Assembly (NCBI RefSeq): GCF_009720145.1
Contig: NZ_CP046252.1
Location: 2,108,001 to 2,172,000, forward strand
Reading direction: 5' to 3'
DNA from: Sphingobium sp. CAP-1
Lineage (GTDB): Bacteria; Pseudomonadota; Alphaproteobacteria; Sphingomonadales; Sphingomonadaceae
DNA length: 64,000 nucleotides
Under the pieces are notes generated by a model. It ran no database searches and was not told the DNA's origin. It saw only the letters and a list, made by a program, of their open reading frames with translations. A program made the translations under genes and the position numbers. This document shows positions 60,900 through 64,000 of the stretch, piece by piece; position 1 is the stretch's first letter; every line of letters starts with the position of its first letter.

Positions 60900-63800
60900 A
60901 TGGATCACGCGCCCGAAGACCAAGCACAGGAAATGGAAAACGGCTCCAGCCCGGTCGGGCGTGGAGGTGCAGGAACCTATATCGAGGGCGAGCTTGGCGC
61001 CTTTTATCTTCTCCAGATGCTGGCGGGCAGTGAGGCGCGTGGGCTACCAGACGCGCGGATCGAACGGGTGCAATTTCAGGGCATCGATGAAGGCTATGCC
61101 CTGGACGATCTGATTATTCATGGCGTGTCGGACAAAGGCAGCTCGCTGCTTGAGATCCAGTCGAAGCGCACAATCACCTTCGCCCCGAAGGACGGCCTCT
61201 TCCAAAGCGTCTGCGCCCAGATCGTGAAGAGTGACCCAGCCAACAAGCCGACCGATCGCCATCTTTTTTCCGTCGCCACCCAACGCACCAGTTTCGCGAT
61301 TTCCGGTGCCTATCAGGACGTCCTCGAATGGGCGCGCACGGCGGAGACGGGCGCTCAGTTCTTTGCGCGGTCGGCACGCAAGGGGGTGGCCAGCGACGCC
61401 ATGCGCAGCTTCGCCCAGACGTTTCGTACCCACCTCGTTGGTTTGGGCGTGTCGGATGATGATGAGGCGGTCTGGACCATAATCCGGCGGTTCCTGATCC
61501 TGGAATTCGACTTCGAGTCAGGTGCCCCTCAGGCCCGGGCTCATGCGCTCACGCTCGCTGGACTCGTGCTCGCGCCCGAGGATGCGACGCGCGCCGGGGC
61601 TCTTTGGAGCAACCTCGTTGAGCTGGTGATCCTGACGGGCAAAACTGGAGGGTCGCTCACGCGCGACGAACTGATCGCGGCGCTGACAGCGCGCGGTTTC
61701 CGCTTGGCCGGGACTCGGAACTATGCCTTGGCGCGCGCCCGTTTGGCGGAAATGTCGCGCTTCGCGTTGATGGACATTGGCACGACGGTTGGCGGCATCA
61801 ACTTGCCGCGCCTGGGCGCGCTGGCCGCGCTCGACGCGGCGCGCGACACGCACCGCTTCATAGAGATCACGGGCAAGCCGGGTGCGGGCAAATCCTATGT
61901 GCTGCGCCACCTCGCCGAGCGGCAAGGCCGGGAGGGACATGTCATCGTCCTCGATCCGATCGGGACACCTGATGGCGGCTGGGTAGCGCTCGCCCAGCGC
62001 CTCGATGTGCCGGGGACCGCCAAGGATTTCCTCGGCGACCTCGCGGCGAGTGGCGGCGGTATCCTGTTTATCGACGGGCTCGAGATGTTCGCCTCGGCGG
62101 AGCGGCGTCGTACCGTCAATGACGTCCTACGGGAGATCGCCGGGATCGAAGGGTTCTCGGTCGTCGTCTCGACCAGGCCCGAGATCGGTGTCGAGGGCAG
62201 CGGCTGGCTTGCCGAAGATGCGCTTGCCACACTCGGCAAACCCTATCAGGTCGTCGTCGGCGAACTTAATGATGAGGAAGTCGCCGCCTTGAGCGAAGCG
62301 GCGCCGGAGTTGCGCGTCCTGCTGGCACCAGGGCACCCCGCCGCCAGCATCGCCCGCAATCTCTATCGGTTGACCCAGTTGCTCAAGGTGCCGAGCACGG
62401 TCGAGATCCGCACCGAGGCGGCGCTGGCCGACCATTGGTGGCGGACCGCCGACGGTGCGAAGCCCGAGGATGTCCGTCCGGCCCAGCGGCTGCTGGCCGC
62501 GCTGGCCGAGGCCGCGTTGGCCGGGCGCGACACGATCGAGGCGACTACAGATTCATCGGCACGCGATCATCTGCTGCGCAGCCTGACCCTGAACGAACCA
62601 AAGCGCGATCAGCTCGGCTATTACCATGATGTGCTGCGCGACTGGGCGGTCGGGGCGCGGCTGCACGAAGACGTCACGCTCCTTGAAGGAGTCGACCTGA
62701 GCGTGCCGCCCTCATCGCGACTGGCGCGCGGGATCGAATTTGCGGCCCGGTTCGCACTGGAGAAGGGGCAGGATTGCGCGGGCTGGCGGACCCTTCTGGA
62801 CGCTCTGTCCCGCCCGGGTGCCCACGATGCGTGGCGGCGTCAGGCCCTGATGGCGATCGTCCGGTCCGAGCGGGCCGAGGAGCTTCTGAATCGGTGCAGC
62901 GCGACCTTGCTCGCCCGGGGTGGCGCATTGCTGGTCGAGCTATCCACCGCCATCAGTGCGGTGGAAACGGTCTCGGTAGCAGAGCTTATCGCGAAGGCGG
63001 TGGCGAAGGACGCGGAAATACCGCTGACCCCTGGAACGCTGCGGACTTCATCTACATCATCCGCGCCATGGCTAATGATGTGGTGTCTCGACCATGCCGC
63101 AGAGATTCCGGTCCAAGCGATCGCAGCCGTCGTCAAGCTCGTCGAGATCCAGATATTTCTATTGATGCCGCCGACGGACTACGGACGGGCGGCGGCGAAG
63201 TTGCTGTTCGGATGGCTGCTGCAACTCGATATTCGGACAACTCCGATCACAATCCCGTCCCCGTCCGATGGTCCCAGGCTCGAGGGTCAGGCCCGCGCAC
63301 GAATGATCGACGAGCTTCGCTCCATGACGCTGATGCTAGCTGCGAACGCGCCGGACGAAGCCAAGGCCTATCTCATAGCGGCCGCCGCCGAGAAGGATCG
63401 CCATAAGGTCAAAGACATCCGGCCATTCAGCCGGGCGCTGGCGACGGTTGCCCCAGCCGAACTCGCCACGCTGGTCGAGGCCACCCTGATCGAAGCCCCG
63501 CATCCGAAGCGGTCGCGACGCGAGTCCATGGGCCGGGCGCTGAGTTTCAGCGACACCGACTATATGCCACCATCACCGGCCCAGCCGCCGTTCCTCGATC
63601 TGCTCGACGCAGCACCGGATATTGGGCTCACCCTCATTCGCAAGCTCGTCGCGACAGCGGTGACTTATCATGCCGACGGAAAAACGACGGAGACGAACGG
63701 CTATACGATCGTCCTTGATGGGAAGCCGCGCTTTTTCCCCTGGCCCCAAACCTATTTCTGGTCGCGCGATCAGGCGCGGGACTATTCCGCGGCGTCAGGG

Positions 63801-64000
63801 CTCATGGCGCTGGAGGCCTGGTCGCAGGAGCGGCTCGAAAGAGGCGATCACGTGCAGGCCGTCCTCGGCGACATTCTGGGACCAGAGGGAAGCTGCGCCG
63901 CCTATCTCTTGATCGGGATCGATGTCCTCCTGTCACATTGGCCCGATACCCGAGACGCGCTCGTTCCATTCATGGCCTGCCCCGACCTACTCGCCAATGA
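60900..64000 (+). CDS. Large nuclease-NTPase fusion, putative Avs/STAND-type defence protein (3' end outside the window)
   Basis: An uninterrupted frame from ATG 60900 to the window edge, at least 1033 residues. Residues about 25-130 look like a PD-(D/E)xK nuclease: Asp69-Asp70 in ALDDLIIHG and Glu85, Gln87, Lys89 in LLEIQSKRTITF, similar in layout to Cap4/DUF4297 or Mrr-like domains. Residues about 315-450 are a P-loop NTPase: Walker A GKPGAGKS at 325-332, Walker B ILFIDG with Asp392, then VVVSTRPE. From about 520 onward the chain is helical, like a sensor repeat domain. Frame use stays consistent with no break. No ribosome site better than AGCGAG is seen. Family placement is inference. Confidence 0.8.
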   Translation, partial: MDHAPEDQAQEMENGSSPVGRGGAGTYIEGELGAFYLLQMLAGSEARGLPDARIERVQFQGIDEGYALDDLIIHGVSDKGSSLLEIQSKRTITFAPKDGLFQSVCAQIVKSDPANKPTDRHLFSVATQRTSFAISGAYQDVLEWARTAETGAQFFARSARKGVASDAMRSFAQTFRTHLVGLGVSDDDEAVWTIIRRFLILEFDFESGAPQARAHALTLAGLVLAPEDATRAGALWSNLVELVILTGKTGGSLTRDELIAALTARGFRLAGTRNYALARARLAEMSRFALMDIGTTVGGINLPRLGALAALDAARDTHRFIEITGKPGAGKSYVLRHLAERQGREGHVIVLDPIGTPDGGWVALAQRLDVPGTAKDFLGDLAASGGGILFIDGLEMFASAERRRTVNDVLREIAGIEGFSVVVSTRPEIGVEGSGWLAEDALATLGKPYQVVVGELNDEEVAALSEAAPELRVLLAPGHPAASIARNLYRLTQLLKVPSTVEIRTEAALADHWWRTADGAKPEDVRPAQRLLAALAEAALAGRDTIEATTDSSARDHLLRSLTLNEPKRDQLGYYHDVLRDWAVGARLHEDVTLLEGVDLSVPPSSRLARGIEFAARFALEKGQDCAGWRTLLDALSRPGAHDAWRRQALMAIVRSERAEELLNRCSATLLARGGALLVELSTAISAVETVSVAELIAKAVAKDAEIPLTPGTLRTSSTSSAPWLMMWCLDHAAEIPVQAIAAVVKLVEIQIFLLMPPTDYGRAAAKLLFGWLLQLDIRTTPITIPSPSDGPRLEGQARARMIDELRSMTLMLAANAPDEAKAYLIAAAAEKDRHKVKDIRPFSRALATVAPAELATLVEATLIEAPHPKRSRRESMGRALSFSDTDYMPPSPAQPPFLDLLDAAPDIGLTLIRKLVATAVTYHADGKTTETNGYTIVLDGKPRFFPWPQTYFWSRDQARDYSAASGLMALEAWSQERLERGDHVQAVLGDILGPEGSCAAYLLIGIDVLLSHWPDTRDALVPFMACPDLLAN

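Noticed and set aside
62774..63406. 210-residue alternative frame within the nuclease-NTPase gene, first considered as a frameshift signal near 63030-63070
   Set aside because: The main frame stays open and protein-like on both sides and through the stretch (ending in WCLDHAAEIPVQAIAAVVKL), so no frameshift is needed.
57754..64000. Search for a CRISPR array in the island
   Set aside because: No regularly spaced direct repeats are visible; the only short repeats are the three CATGGTAT copies.

Overview
The window looks like chromosome of a sphingomonad alphaproteobacterium (Sphingobium or a close relative). Support is the high GC content, the alphaproteobacterial GAAC-N7-GAAC SOS box in front of recA, a CckA-type cell-cycle kinase, the order ctaC-ctaD-ctaB-small membrane protein-ctaG-ctaE-SURF1 ahead of thrC, and several dispersed inverted repeats of a kind I recall from sphingomonad genomes. 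Genus is inferred from gene content only.

Region 1 (1-8.4 kb, mostly minus strand): a partial gene, a transglutaminase-like protein, recA, a single-domain response regulator, a low-GC patch with a SecD-head-like protein, then cckA, a DUF2062 membrane protein, smpB and dapA. Region 2 (8.4-18.4 kb): a lytic transglycosylase, greB, a soluble CBS-chemoreceptor fusion, a PPK2 kinase, aspS, rnd, an I78-type lipoprotein and a methyltransferase. Region 3 (18.4-25.9 kb, minus strand): thrC and the aa3 cytochrome c oxidase operon with heme O synthesis and copper-insertion functions. Region 4 (26-35.2 kb): a plus-strand pyrE-pdxJ-acpS-lepB run, then FKBP, rpsU, a class II aldolase and a fused 5-oxoprolinase. 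Region 5 (35.3-46.1 kb): mgtE, a cyclophilin, two lipoproteins, an outer-membrane protein, a hairpin-dense 580-base intergenic region with a candidate small RNA, ppc, a HerA-like ATPase, a low-molecular-weight phosphatase and a LacI-type regulator. Region 6 (46.4-57.6 kb, all plus): proton-pumping pyrophosphatase, DUF2490 protein, bioF-bioD, an M13 peptidase, a DUF4168 protein, bioA, and the infA-maf-RNase E/G-yacG cluster ending at tRNA-Phe(GAA).

Region 7 (57.75-64 kb) is accessory DNA. An integrase gene starts 171 bases after tRNA-Phe. It is followed by a 5'-truncated MqsR toxin remnant with an intact MqsA-like antitoxin, about 430 bases of apparent junk, an unrecognised 204-residue protein, and a very long gene that runs off the window. 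That last gene has a PD-(D/E)xK-like nuclease region, a P-loop NTPase core and a long helical C-terminal part. This is the layout of an Avs/STAND-type anti-phage protein and is the most likely new biology here.

Most unused long open frames (for example antisense to cckA, the oxoprolinase, ppc and hppA) are high-GC shadows. Functions are assigned from motifs and family knowledge. No database search was run.
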